A DNA stretch of 23,996 nucleotides from an uncultured Actinomycetes bacterium (lineage in GTDB: Bacteria > Actinomycetota > Actinomycetes > Nanopelagicales > Nanopelagicaceae). The position numbers and the translations under genes are program-made. Below, in pieces: positions 1 to 6,940 of this stretch (within the stretch, counting starts at the first letter, position 1; each line of letters begins with the position of its first letter). The stretch lies in NCBI GenBank assembly GCA_903875815.1, contig CAIQXR010000152.1, positions 1 to 23,996 on the forward strand. Direction: 5' to 3'. The notes under the pieces are model-generated. The model made no database searches. It was not told the DNA's origin and was given only the letters and a program-made list of their open reading frames with translations.

Positions 1-317
1 TCATCACCCTTGCCTTGCCCTTTGCTTTGCATCAATTCCTGGAAATTATCAACAACAGCTAAGGCTTCTGAATACTTTTTCCCGATAAGGAGATCAGAGA
101 GAATCGAAACGCTGGACTGGGAGATAGAACAGCCCACGCCATCCCACGAAATATTGGAGACCAGATCGCCAGCAAGAGTTAAGTTGAGCGTGATTTCGTC
201 ACCACAGCTGGGGTTCACATGGTGAACTTGCTTCGTGTATTCAGAGGCTAAGCCCTTATGGTGTGGATTCTTATAGTGATCAAGAATCACTTCCTGGTAG
301 AGCGAGTCAAGATCCAT
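1..317 (-). CDS. sufU: SufU, Fe-S assembly sulfur-acceptor protein (partial, 3' end missing)
   Basis: Last visible gene of the suf operon; the window edge removes its C-terminus after about 105 residues of a family usually near 150. It begins MDLDSLYQEVILDHYKNPHH, the typical opening of SufU/NifU-like proteins, and carries a CGD motif (C38, D40) and a GVGCSIS motif (C63). In Gram-positive SufU these are zinc ligands; the zinc site takes the persulfide sulfur from SufS. The third ligand cysteine lies beyond the edge. The ATG shares one base with the sufS stop (TAATG), so translation is probably coupled. A glycine/lysine-rich turn near residues 98-105 sits where SufU proteins carry their characteristic insertion. 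Family assignment is firm; completeness cannot be judged. Confidence 0.93.
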   Translation of the reverse strand, partial: MDLDSLYQEVILDHYKNPHHKGLASEYTKQVHHVNPSCGDEITLNLTLAGDLVSNISWDGVGCSISQSSVSILSDLLIGKKYSEALAVVDNFQELMQSKGQGKGD

Positions 318-1573
318 TAGATCACCTTAAAGTATTTCTGAGCTTGGACGATGCCATCCAGAAGCGCGTCAGCATCCGCTAGGTCGTTGTAGAGATAGAA
401 AGAGGCGCGAGTAGTGCCGACAACTCCGAGTTTTCGCATCAATGGCCAGGCGCAATGATGGCCGGTTCGCACAGCAATACCCGATTGATCCAATACCTGT
501 CCTAGATCGTGCGGATGAATTCCGTCGATAGCGAAGGAGAAGACCGCTCCGCGATCTTCTGATGTGGCGGGGCCAATCAAAGTAAGTCCAGGTAACTCAA
601 TCAGGCGAGGAATGAGGTACTCCGAAATTGTGCGTTCATGGGATTCAATGGATTGCATTCCTATCGCACTGAGGTAATCAACGGCGGCTCCGAGACCTAC
701 TGCTTGGGCCATGTTGGGAACACCAGCTTCAAATTTCCGTGGCGCTGGTGCCCACGTTGCATCAAGCATCGTGACCGATTCAATCATGGAACCGCCAGTA
801 AGGAATGGCTCCATCTCTGCAAGGAGTTCTGCTCTCCCCCAAAAAATTCCCACACCTGTAGGACCCACTGCTTTATGACCAGAGAAGGCGAGGAAATCGA
901 TATCCAACTTCTTTACATCCACAGCGAAATGTGGAACGGATTGGCAAGCATCCAGAACGAATAGTGCTCCGACTTGATGGGCACGGGCAACAAGATCGGT
1001 TAATGGATTGATGGTGCCAAGCACATTGCTTTGATGGGTGATCGCCACAACTTTAGTGCGCTCATTAATAATGGAATTGATCTCTGATAGATCGAGTCGG
1101 CCTTCGTTTGTGACAGGGAACCAAGCAATCTCGGCGCCGGTGCGCTTAGCCAATTGCTGCCACGGGATGAGATTGGCGTGGTGTTCCATCTCAGAGACCA
1201 CGATTCGATCCCCGGGCTTGAGTGCTAGTCGAGAGGATGCTGCGCTATTTCCCAGTGAGTAGGCGATCAGATTAAGCGATTCGGTAGCACTCTTGGTGAA
1301 AACTACCTCGTCAATATCGGCGTTGATGAAAGCTGCAACTTTTGCGCGCGCACCCTCGTAGGACTCACTCGCCTCTTCGGCGAGTAGATGCGAACCGCGG
1401 TGAACGGCAGCATTGTGCTTCGTGTAGAAATCTCGCTCGGCATCGAGTACTGCAAGTGGCTTCTGACTTGTCGCACCACTGTCGAGATACACCAGCCGAC
1501 TGTTGCCGCGCATCACCTTAGTGAAGATCGGAAAATCTTCCTTCAGGCGTGCGACGTCCAGTGGCGAATTCAT
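317..1573 (-). CDS. sufS: SufS group II cysteine desulfurase
   Basis: PLP-dependent cysteine desulfurase of 418 residues, converting L-cysteine to alanine and a protein-bound persulfide that is passed to SufU. Fold type I aminotransferase landmarks are all visible: H131-H132 (PLP-stacking histidine), the PLP lysine K234 in SGHKAVGPTG, and the persulfide-forming C374 in RTGHHCAWP. The short active-site loop RTGHHCAW is typical of SufS-type rather than IscS/NifS-type enzymes. Length matches the family. It follows sufC after 14 bp with no convincing Shine-Dalgarno sequence and overlaps the sufU start by one base. The SufS-SufU pair is the usual Gram-positive/actinobacterial sulfur-transfer module. 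Confidence 0.97.
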   Translation of the reverse strand: MNSPLDVARLKEDFPIFTKVMRGNSRLVYLDSGATSQKPLAVLDAERDFYTKHNAAVHRGSHLLAEEASESYEGARAKVAAFINADIDEVVFTKSATESLNLIAYSLGNSAASSRLALKPGDRIVVSEMEHHANLIPWQQLAKRTGAEIAWFPVTNEGRLDLSEINSIINERTKVVAITHQSNVLGTINPLTDLVARAHQVGALFVLDACQSVPHFAVDVKKLDIDFLAFSGHKAVGPTGVGIFWGRAELLAEMEPFLTGGSMIESVTMLDATWAPAPRKFEAGVPNMAQAVGLGAAVDYLSAIGMQSIESHERTISEYLIPRLIELPGLTLIGPATSEDRGAVFSFAIDGIHPHDLGQVLDQSGIAVRTGHHCAWPLMRKLGVVGTTRASFYLYNDLADADALLDGIVQAQKYFKVI

Positions 1574-1587
1574 AAAATGGTTATCAA

Positions 1588-2340
1588 TTACGCCTGAACG
1601 TAATCGGCATAACCCTTCTCTTCCAATTTATCGGCAAGCTCTGGCCCACCCTCTTCTACAACGCGACCAGCAGCAAATACGTGTACAAAATCTGGCTTGA
1701 TGTAACGAAGAATTCGGGTGTAGTGAGTAATAAGGAGAACGCCGATATCGGAGCCTGCCTTAACGCGGTTAACTCCCTCAGAGACGATACGAAGCGCATC
1801 CACATCAAGGCCAGAATCGGTCTCATCGAGGATCGCGAATTTAGGCTTCAGAAGTTCGAGTTGAAGAATCTCATGACGCTTCTTCTCGCCACCGGAGAAT
1901 CCTTCATTGACGCTGCGCTCAGCAAAGCCAGGATCCATCTTGAGGGCGGCCATCGCTTCCTTAACTTCGCCTACCCAAGTACGAACCTTCGGCGCCTCGC
2001 CACGAATAGCAGTTGCGGCAGTGCGAAGGAAGTTCGTGACAGAGACGCCAGGAACTTCAACCGGATATTGCATAGCCAAGAAGAGTCCAGCTTTAGCGCG
2101 TTCATCAACGCTCATGGCAAGAACATCTGCGCCATCGAGTGTTACAGAACCACCGGTGACCGTGTACTTAGGATGACCGGCAATCGAATATGCCAAAGTG
2201 GATTTACCAGAACCGTTAGGTCCCATGATTGCGTGGATCTCCCCTGACTTAATGGTCAGATCAACGCCGCGCAAAATCTCTTTCATGCCAGCATCGGTCG
2301 CTACTGATACCTGAAGGTTCTTAATCTCTAGTGTGCTCAT
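1588..2340 (-). CDS. sufC: SufC, ABC-type ATPase of the SufBCD scaffold
   Basis: Cytosolic ATPase of 250 residues that powers conformational change in the SufBCD Fe-S scaffold. Visible motifs: Walker A GPNGSGKST (40-48), a SufC-type signature FSGGEKKR (148-155) in place of the LSGGQ of transporters, Walker B and D-loop FAILDETDSGLD (168-179), and the H-loop histidine H206. There is no transmembrane partner, as expected for SufC. The ATG abuts the stop of the Rieske gene with no intervening base; an AAGGAAG stretch about 5 bases upstream serves as ribosome binding site. Its opening MSTL, and the first 11 bases of the gene, are the same as those of sufD two genes upstream. Confidence 0.97.
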   Translation of the reverse strand: MSTLEIKNLQVSVATDAGMKEILRGVDLTIKSGEIHAIMGPNGSGKSTLAYSIAGHPKYTVTGGSVTLDGADVLAMSVDERAKAGLFLAMQYPVEVPGVSVTNFLRTAATAIRGEAPKVRTWVGEVKEAMAALKMDPGFAERSVNEGFSGGEKKRHEILQLELLKPKFAILDETDSGLDVDALRIVSEGVNRVKAGSDIGVLLITHYTRILRYIKPDFVHVFAAGRVVEEGGPELADKLEEKGYADYVQA

Positions 2341-2649
2341 TTACGCTTCCTTGCTCGCTGAAATGGTGACGGTATCTCCATCACGGTGGACTGAATAGGT
2401 AGGGACTGCGGATGTTGCAGGTGGAGTAAGCGCGGCGCCAGTGCGAAGATCAAACTCCGCGCCATGGAGCCAGCATTCGATTTTGTAGCCAGTGATATCG
2501 CCTTCGGCAAGTGAAGCATCCGAATGTGAGCAAGTATCGCCGATCGCAAAAACATCATCACCGATGCGTGCGACACAGACTGGTGCGCCATCGACCTCAA
2601 TACGCTTAGCTTTGCCTTCTGTGAGATCTGCGAAATTTAGGGTACTCAT
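2341..2649 (-). CDS. Rieske [2Fe-2S] ferredoxin-like protein within the suf operon
   Basis: A small soluble Rieske protein of 102 residues. The cluster-binding pattern C-x-H-(16)-C-x2-H is complete: C40-S-H42 and C59-W-L-H62. No signal peptide or membrane helix is present, so it is not the bc-complex Rieske subunit. It resembles ferredoxin components of aromatic-ring dioxygenases, but no oxygenase subunit or reductase is nearby. It lies between sufD (4-bp ATGA overlap) and sufC (zero spacing), so it is co-translated with the scaffold. Related genes occur inside the suf operons of many actinobacteria, usually annotated only as non-heme iron oxygenase ferredoxin subunit. A role as electron donor to Fe-S assembly or as a cluster-status client is inference. 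Confidence 0.9.
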   Translation of the reverse strand: MSTLNFADLTEGKAKRIEVDGAPVCVARIGDDVFAIGDTCSHSDASLAEGDITGYKIECWLHGAEFDLRTGAALTPPATSAVPTYSVHRDGDTVTISASKEA

Positions 2650-3728
2650 TCGCCCACCTTCGCTAACTCAGAATCAATGCGATCCATGATGCGATCTTCA
2701 ATCTCATCAATATTGATGCGATTGACGATCTCAGCAAAGAAGCCTCGGATAACGAGACGACGAGCTTCATCAGCAGGAATGCCGCGCGACTCTAAATAGA
2801 AGAGCTGCTCATCATCGAAGCGACCAGTGGTGCTGGCATGGCCGGCGCCTACAATTTCACCCGTTTCGATCTCCAAGTTGGGGACTGAATCTGCGCGCGC
2901 ACCATCTGTCAGCAGAAGATTGCGGTTGAGTTCGTAGGTATCAGTGCCTTCAGCGTTGGCGCGAATATAGACATCGCCGATCCAGACTGAATGCGCCTTA
3001 TCGCCAGCGAGTGCGCCCTTGTAGTTCACGCGGCTCTTGGCATTAGGAAGATTGTGATCAATAAAGATGCGATGCTCTTGGTGCTGGCCATCTGTTGCAA
3101 AATAAACACCGGCAAGATCAGCGCTTGAACCCTGTCCGGAATACTCCACAGTGGGAAGAATGCGAACGATTGATCCACCAATGGTGACCACTGTCGATAT
3201 AAAGAGCGCATCTTTTCCAACAATCGCGTGATGCTTAGCGAGATGAATCGCCGACTGACCCCATTCTTGCAAGGTCACAAAGGTGAGGTTCGCACCCGAC
3301 GCAAGGTCGAATTCGATCTCTTCGGCAAGTGTCGCTTCCCCTGCATTTTCAATAATCAGAGTTGCGTGGGCATTGACGCCAACTTTAACGAGCAGGCGCG
3401 AGGCGACTGCCCCAGCTGCAGAGATTGTTCGCTTAAGGGTGATGGGATCTGAAATTTCCGCATTAGCCGCAATCTCCAATACCTGCGCACCCGCAACGAT
3501 CTCTCGAACTCGAATAGCTACGAGATCTTCGGTTGCAGATAATGGTGCAACGTTTTCCAGGGAAGTGAGAGTCACTCCAGCAGCCAACGATGATGAAGCC
3601 GTCAGAGTCTCTGACTGCGAAATGGTTGCATCGGCACCTAGCAGCGCCCCGAGTTTGGAAATCGGAGTAAAGCGCCACGCCTCTTCACGACCAGTGGGAG
3701 CGAGGTAATTAGTTGTCAGTGTGCTCAT
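2646..3728 (-). CDS. sufD: SufD, Fe-S scaffold subunit
   Basis: SufD of 360 residues, the partner of SufB in the SufBC2D scaffold. The N-terminal part (about 1-110) is divergent, as usual for SufD. The beta-helical core follows, and the C-terminal segment carries GAGHASTTGRFDDEQLFYL with H297 at the position of the SufD histidine implicated in cluster formation at the SufB-SufD interface (His360 in E. coli). A second hallmark is the ESRGIPADEARRLVIRGFF helix-turn near 313-331, which contacts SufC. The start overlaps the sufB stop by one base (TAATG); the stop overlaps the Rieske start by four bases. Length is slightly below the 390-430 usual for the family but normal for actinobacteria. Confidence 0.95.
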   Translation of the reverse strand: MSTLTTNYLAPTGREEAWRFTPISKLGALLGADATISQSETLTASSSLAAGVTLTSLENVAPLSATEDLVAIRVREIVAGAQVLEIAANAEISDPITLKRTISAAGAVASRLLVKVGVNAHATLIIENAGEATLAEEIEFDLASGANLTFVTLQEWGQSAIHLAKHHAIVGKDALFISTVVTIGGSIVRILPTVEYSGQGSSADLAGVYFATDGQHQEHRIFIDHNLPNAKSRVNYKGALAGDKAHSVWIGDVYIRANAEGTDTYELNRNLLLTDGARADSVPNLEIETGEIVGAGHASTTGRFDDEQLFYLESRGIPADEARRLVIRGFFAEIVNRINIDEIEDRIMDRIDSELAKVGE

Positions 3729-5149
3729 TAACCCACTGCGCCTTCCATTTGAAGTTCAATCAATCGGTTGAGCTCGAGGGCATACTCCATCGGAAGTTCG
3801 CGAGCAATTGGTTCAATAAAGCCACGGACAATCATTGCCATAGCTTCATCTTCAGTAAGACCACGTGACATCAGATAGAAGAGTTGATCATCGGAGATCT
3901 TGGAAACGGTAGCTTCATGACCCATCGAGACATCGTCTTCGCGGATATCGACGTAGGGATAAGTATCCGAACGGGAGATGGTGTCCACCAAGAGTGCATC
4001 GCACTTGACTGTGGATTTCGAGTGATGAGCACCTTCTTGGACTTGGACAAGACCTCGGTAGGAAGTACGACCGCCACCACGTGCGACCGACTTCGAAATC
4101 ACAGATGACGATGTGTATGGAGCAGCATGAACCATCTTGGCGCCAGCATCTTGATGCTGACCAGCACCGGCAAAGGCGATGGAGAGAGTCTCACCTTTGG
4201 CGTGTGGACCCATAAGGAAGACTGCGGGATATTTCATGGTGACTTTAGAGCCAATATTTCCATCGATCCATTCCATGGTCGCGCCCTCTTCGCAGACAGC
4301 GCGCTTGGTCACCAAGTTGTACACATTGTTCGACCAATTTTGAATGGTGGTGTAGCGAACTCGGGCACCCTTCTTCACAATGATCTCGACAACTGCAGAG
4401 TGAAGCGAATCGGATGAGTAGATCGGAGCAGTACAGCCTTCTACATAGTGAACGTATGAATCTTCATCAGCGATGATCAAAGTACGTTCGAATTGGCCCA
4501 TATTTTCAGTATTGATACGGAAATAGGCTTGCAATGGGATATCTACTTTGACGCCCTTCGGAACGTAGATAAATGAACCGCCAGACCATACTGAGGTATT
4601 GAGGGCCGCAAATTTATTGTCGCCGACGGGAATAACGGTTGCGAAATATTCCTGGAATAGCTCTGGATATTGCTTCAGCGCAGTATCGGTATCGACGAAG
4701 ATGACACCTTGCTTCTCAAGATCTTCACGAATGGAGTGGTACACAACTTCAGACTCGTATTGAGCTGCAACGCCGGAAACTAAACGCTGCTTCTCTGCTT
4801 CGGGAATACCCAAGCGATCGTAGGTATTTTTAATATCGTCAGGAAGATCATCCCAAGTGGTCGCTTGCTTCTCCGTAGAGCGGACAAAGTACTTAATGGT
4901 GTCGAAGAAAATTCCGGTGAGATCTGAACCCCATGATGGCATCGGCTTCTTCTCAAAGAGCGAGAGGCCCTTGAGGCGAAGATCGAGCATCCACTGTGGT
5001 TCGCTCTTCTTCGCGGAAATATCGCGAACTACCTCTTCATTAAGACCGCGACGACTATTTGCACCGACGTCGTTCTTATCCGACCAACCGTATTCATAGG
5101 TTCCAATGCCGGCGAGTTCAGGGTGTAGCTCGGTGGTTGCATCGCTCAT
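3728..5149 (-). CDS. sufB: SufB, Fe-S scaffold subunit (no intein)
   Basis: SufB of 473 residues, the subunit that receives sulfur and builds the nascent cluster. The most telling landmarks are C383 in STVKCDALL (the counterpart of the essential E. coli Cys405) and the pair H411-E412 in [10 protein letters not shown] (E412 matches E. coli Glu434). The C-terminal [20 protein letters not shown] segment matches the SufC-binding region of the family. The reading frame is continuous through the sites where mycobacterial SufB carries an intein. The ATG overlaps the sufR stop by one base (TAATG) and is preceded by AGGAAAGAG on the coding strand, so it follows sufR in the same transcript. Confidence 0.97.
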   Translation of the reverse strand: MSDATTELHPELAGIGTYEYGWSDKNDVGANSRRGLNEEVVRDISAKKSEPQWMLDLRLKGLSLFEKKPMPSWGSDLTGIFFDTIKYFVRSTEKQATTWDDLPDDIKNTYDRLGIPEAEKQRLVSGVAAQYESEVVYHSIREDLEKQGVIFVDTDTALKQYPELFQEYFATVIPVGDNKFAALNTSVWSGGSFIYVPKGVKVDIPLQAYFRINTENMGQFERTLIIADEDSYVHYVEGCTAPIYSSDSLHSAVVEIIVKKGARVRYTTIQNWSNNVYNLVTKRAVCEEGATMEWIDGNIGSKVTMKYPAVFLMGPHAKGETLSIAFAGAGQHQDAGAKMVHAAPYTSSSVISKSVARGGGRTSYRGLVQVQEGAHHSKSTVKCDALLVDTISRSDTYPYVDIREDDVSMGHEATVSKISDDQLFYLMSRGLTEDEAMAMIVRGFIEPIARELPMEYALELNRLIELQMEGAVG

Positions 5150-5925
5150 TAGTTGCTCTTTCCTGAGTTAGTTGTTCCTGTAGTTGATAGCGCTGGGGTG
5201 TGAGGTATATAGGTGGTGCAGACACCATCGCCATGAGCGATAGTGGCAAGACGTTGAACATGTGTTCCCAGTAAGTTGGAGATAAATTCAGTCTCAGCAT
5301 CGCAGAGTTGTGGGAATTGTGACGCCACGTGTGCAATCGGACAGTGGTTCTGGCAGAGCTCTTCGCCGAGTGCGCGCGGATGGATGCTGGCTGCATAACC
5401 TTCCTCAGTGAGAAATTCTGCGAGCGCAACACTCTTCTCCCCCATCGATTCACGATGAGCAAGGAGAGGTGAGAGACGCTTGGAAAAATCTTCAGCGCGA
5501 GTTCGCGCAAAATCTTTCACTAAATCTTCGCCGGCTTTGCTCGCCATAAATTTCAACGCTGAGACCGCAAGATCGTCGTAGGAATGTTCAAACTTTTCAC
5601 GACCAAAATCGGTCATCACAAAAACTTTAGAAGGACGACCACGACCACGTTGCGAAGTAGAAACCTGATAAGGATCGCGAGCGCTCAAAATTCCTTCAGC
5701 AATGAGTGCATCTAGGTGGCGACGAATTCCCGCTGGCGTAATCGCGAGCCGCTCTGCCAGATCTACTGCCGTAGCGGGTCCGCCTTCGAGGATGGCGCGA
5801 GCCACTTGGGTGCGCGTGCTATCTCCGCCGCCCTCTGTACCTGCTCGCTGGACCATTTTCACAACAGAAGTGTTGCGTAAATGCCCAATTCTCGCCACTT
5901 GGCCACGCTCCCCAGCCGCGGTCAC
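5149..5925 (-). CDS. sufR: SufR, Fe-S-sensing winged-helix repressor of the suf operon
   Basis: A winged-helix regulator of about 258 residues in the chosen model. The DNA-binding domain covers roughly residues 38-77 ([20 protein letters not shown], then [12 protein letters not shown]), with a basic wing [10 protein letters not shown]. Near the C-terminus four cysteines occur in the spacing C-x3-C-x12-C-x27-C (C191, C195, C208, C236), the arrangement I recall for actinobacterial SufR that binds [4Fe-4S]. The open frame extends upstream to 6189 across ctaA, which is not credible. I place the start at GTG 5925 because AGGAGG lies at 5935-5940, 9 bases away; TTG at 5928 (6 bases away) is equally compatible. 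ATG 5856 is the conservative alternative, 235 residues, but lacks such a site. First gene of the suf operon, probably autoregulated. Confidence 0.9.
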   Translation of the reverse strand: MTAAGERGQVARIGHLRNTSVVKMVQRAGTEGGGDSTRTQVARAILEGGPATAVDLAERLAITPAGIRRHLDALIAEGILSARDPYQVSTSQRGRGRPSKVFVMTDFGREKFEHSYDDLAVSALKFMASKAGEDLVKDFARTRAEDFSKRLSPLLAHRESMGEKSVALAEFLTEEGYAASIHPRALGEELCQNHCPIAHVASQFPQLCDAETEFISNLLGTHVQRLATIAHGDGVCTTYIPHTPALSTTGTTNSGKSN

Positions 5926-5934
5926 CAATGCGAG

Positions 5935-5940
5935 CCTCCT
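5935..5940 (-). promoter_or_regulatory. Strong Shine-Dalgarno AGGAGG that decides the sufR start
   Basis: Perfect AGGAGG on the minus strand, followed after 6 bases by TTG (5928) and after 9 bases by GTG (5925), both in the sufR frame. Nothing comparable precedes the first in-frame ATG at 5856. This argues that SufR is translated from a non-ATG start and carries an extra 23-24 N-terminal residues relative to the ATG model. Confidence 0.6.
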
Positions 5941-5948
5941 CACACGGG

Positions 5949-5982
5949 GCGCAGCCGTCCAGCCCCTGAGAGAACGCTGCGC
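5949..5982. promoter_or_regulatory. Inverted repeat in the sufR/ctaA divergent region, candidate operator
   Basis: Seven-base arms GCGCAGC (5949-5955) and GCTGCGC (5976-5982) separated by 20 bases lie in the roughly 75-bp space between the divergent sufR and ctaA starts, overlapping the putative ctaA -35 to -10 region. SufR proteins autoregulate by binding palindromes in this position, so an operator is plausible. The match is short and could be chance in GC-richer DNA; no known SufR consensus was recognised. Confidence 0.25.
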
Positions 5983-5994
5983 ACCGATTAGGCT
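5966..5994 (+). promoter_or_regulatory. Putative ctaA promoter giving a leaderless mRNA
   Basis: CTGAGA at 5966-5971 and TAGGCT at 5989-5994 are spaced by 17 bases and fit a housekeeping sigma promoter (TAnnnT -10). Initiation about 6-7 bases downstream would fall on the ctaA GTG at 6001. There is no Shine-Dalgarno sequence before ctaA, consistent with leaderless translation, which is common in actinobacteria. Inferred from pattern only. Confidence 0.4.
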
Positions 5995-6000
5995 GAGGCT

Positions 6001-6927
6001 GTGCGTCAGAGCCTGAAGAATCGACTTAATAAATATGTATTTACTGCGCTCCTGACCCTCCAAGCCGGCCTTATCGTCACGGGCGGAGCAGTTCGCCTCA
6101 CCGGTTCTGGCCTCGGCTGTCCGACTTGGCCTACTTGCACCGGCTCTTCCTATACCCCAGTCCCCCATCAAGCCCAAGGAACGCTCCATTCCTGGATCGA
6201 ATTTGGCAATCGCCTGCTGACTTTCCTGCTCTTTGCGGCCGCTCTAGCCGCCATCATCACAACTTTCACCACTCTCGCTGGCCGACGCGATATCCGTGCC
6301 ATTCGATGGGGCGCGCTCGGACAGTTGCTCGGAATTTTGGGTCAAGGTGTACTGGGAGGCATCACGGTCCTGACCAAACTCAATCCACTTCCGGTCGCTG
6401 GCCATTTTCTCCTCTCTATCGTGCTCGTTACTGGTGCTACTTCATTGCGCTTTAGAGTCTTAGAAAAAACCAGCTATTCAGCAGCCCCACTTACCTCCTT
6501 GATCTCTCGGATTGTGATCGCGTTGACCGCAGGAGTGCTCGTTGTGGGAACTGTGGTGACTGGTAGCGGACCACATGCTGGAGATATCACCGCAAAACGT
6601 TTTCCCTATGACGCCGCAAAAGTTGCAATTCTGCATTCAGATCTGGTCATCGCTTTAACCTGTTTAATCATTGTTCACTTGCTAGTCATTCGCATCACCG
6701 AGAGCGGCAGCGCCCAGCGCGCCTTCTACCGAGCAGTAGGGCTCTTTCTCTTTGTCTGCCTCGCCCAAGGTTTAATAGGATATGTCCAGTATTTCAATGG
6801 ACTTCCAGAATTAATTGTGGGAGCACATCTCTTTGGTTCCACATTGGTGTGGATATCAGCTTGCAAGATCGCACTTATCGGTCGCGTTTACAAGAGACGC
6901 GAATCCGTCATGACACAGGAAGCATAG
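6001..6927 (+). CDS. ctaA: CtaA/Cox15 heme A synthase
   Basis: Integral membrane heme A synthase of 308 residues, oxidising the methyl group of heme O to give heme A for the aa3-type cytochrome c oxidase. About eight hydrophobic helices are visible. Family marks: GGAVRLTGSGLGCPTWPTC after helix 1, with the extracellular cysteine pair C40/C46; E67-x2-N70-R71 in helix 2; and histidines H135, H212 and H276 in the helices that hold heme. N70 stands where Bacillus CtaA has a heme-ligand histidine; I believe Asn is usual in actinobacterial proteins. Start is GTG, apparently leaderless. The partner gene ctaB/cyoE (heme O synthase) is not adjacent. tkt follows after 13 bp, suggesting cotranscription. 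Confidence 0.93.
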   Translation: MRQSLKNRLNKYVFTALLTLQAGLIVTGGAVRLTGSGLGCPTWPTCTGSSYTPVPHQAQGTLHSWIEFGNRLLTFLLFAAALAAIITTFTTLAGRRDIRAIRWGALGQLLGILGQGVLGGITVLTKLNPLPVAGHFLLSIVLVTGATSLRFRVLEKTSYSAAPLTSLISRIVIALTAGVLVVGTVVTGSGPHAGDITAKRFPYDAAKVAILHSDLVIALTCLIIVHLLVIRITESGSAQRAFYRAVGLFLFVCLAQGLIGYVQYFNGLPELIVGAHLFGSTLVWISACKIALIGRVYKRRESVMTQEA

Positions 6928-6940
6928 GAAGATCAGGAAT

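Noticed and set aside
1681..2247. A 188-codon open frame on the plus strand opposite sufC
   Set aside because: It lies wholly antisense to an unmistakable SufC and its translation shows no recognisable domain; it is a by-product of codon bias in the real gene.
3728..5149. Possible intein in SufB, as in mycobacteria
   Set aside because: The protein is continuous at normal length and conserved segments run together without an insertion.
5926..6189. Upstream extension of the sufR frame to an ATG at 6189
   Set aside because: It would overlap the ctaA coding region by nearly 190 bases, and the extra residues do not look like any protein domain. A good ribosome binding site occurs at 5935-5940.
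6199..6219. Asn70 in CtaA where Bacillus has a heme-ligand His
   Set aside because: Probably lineage-typical: the surrounding EFGNR motif is, as far as I recall, common in actinobacterial heme A synthases. Not evidence of an inactive enzyme.
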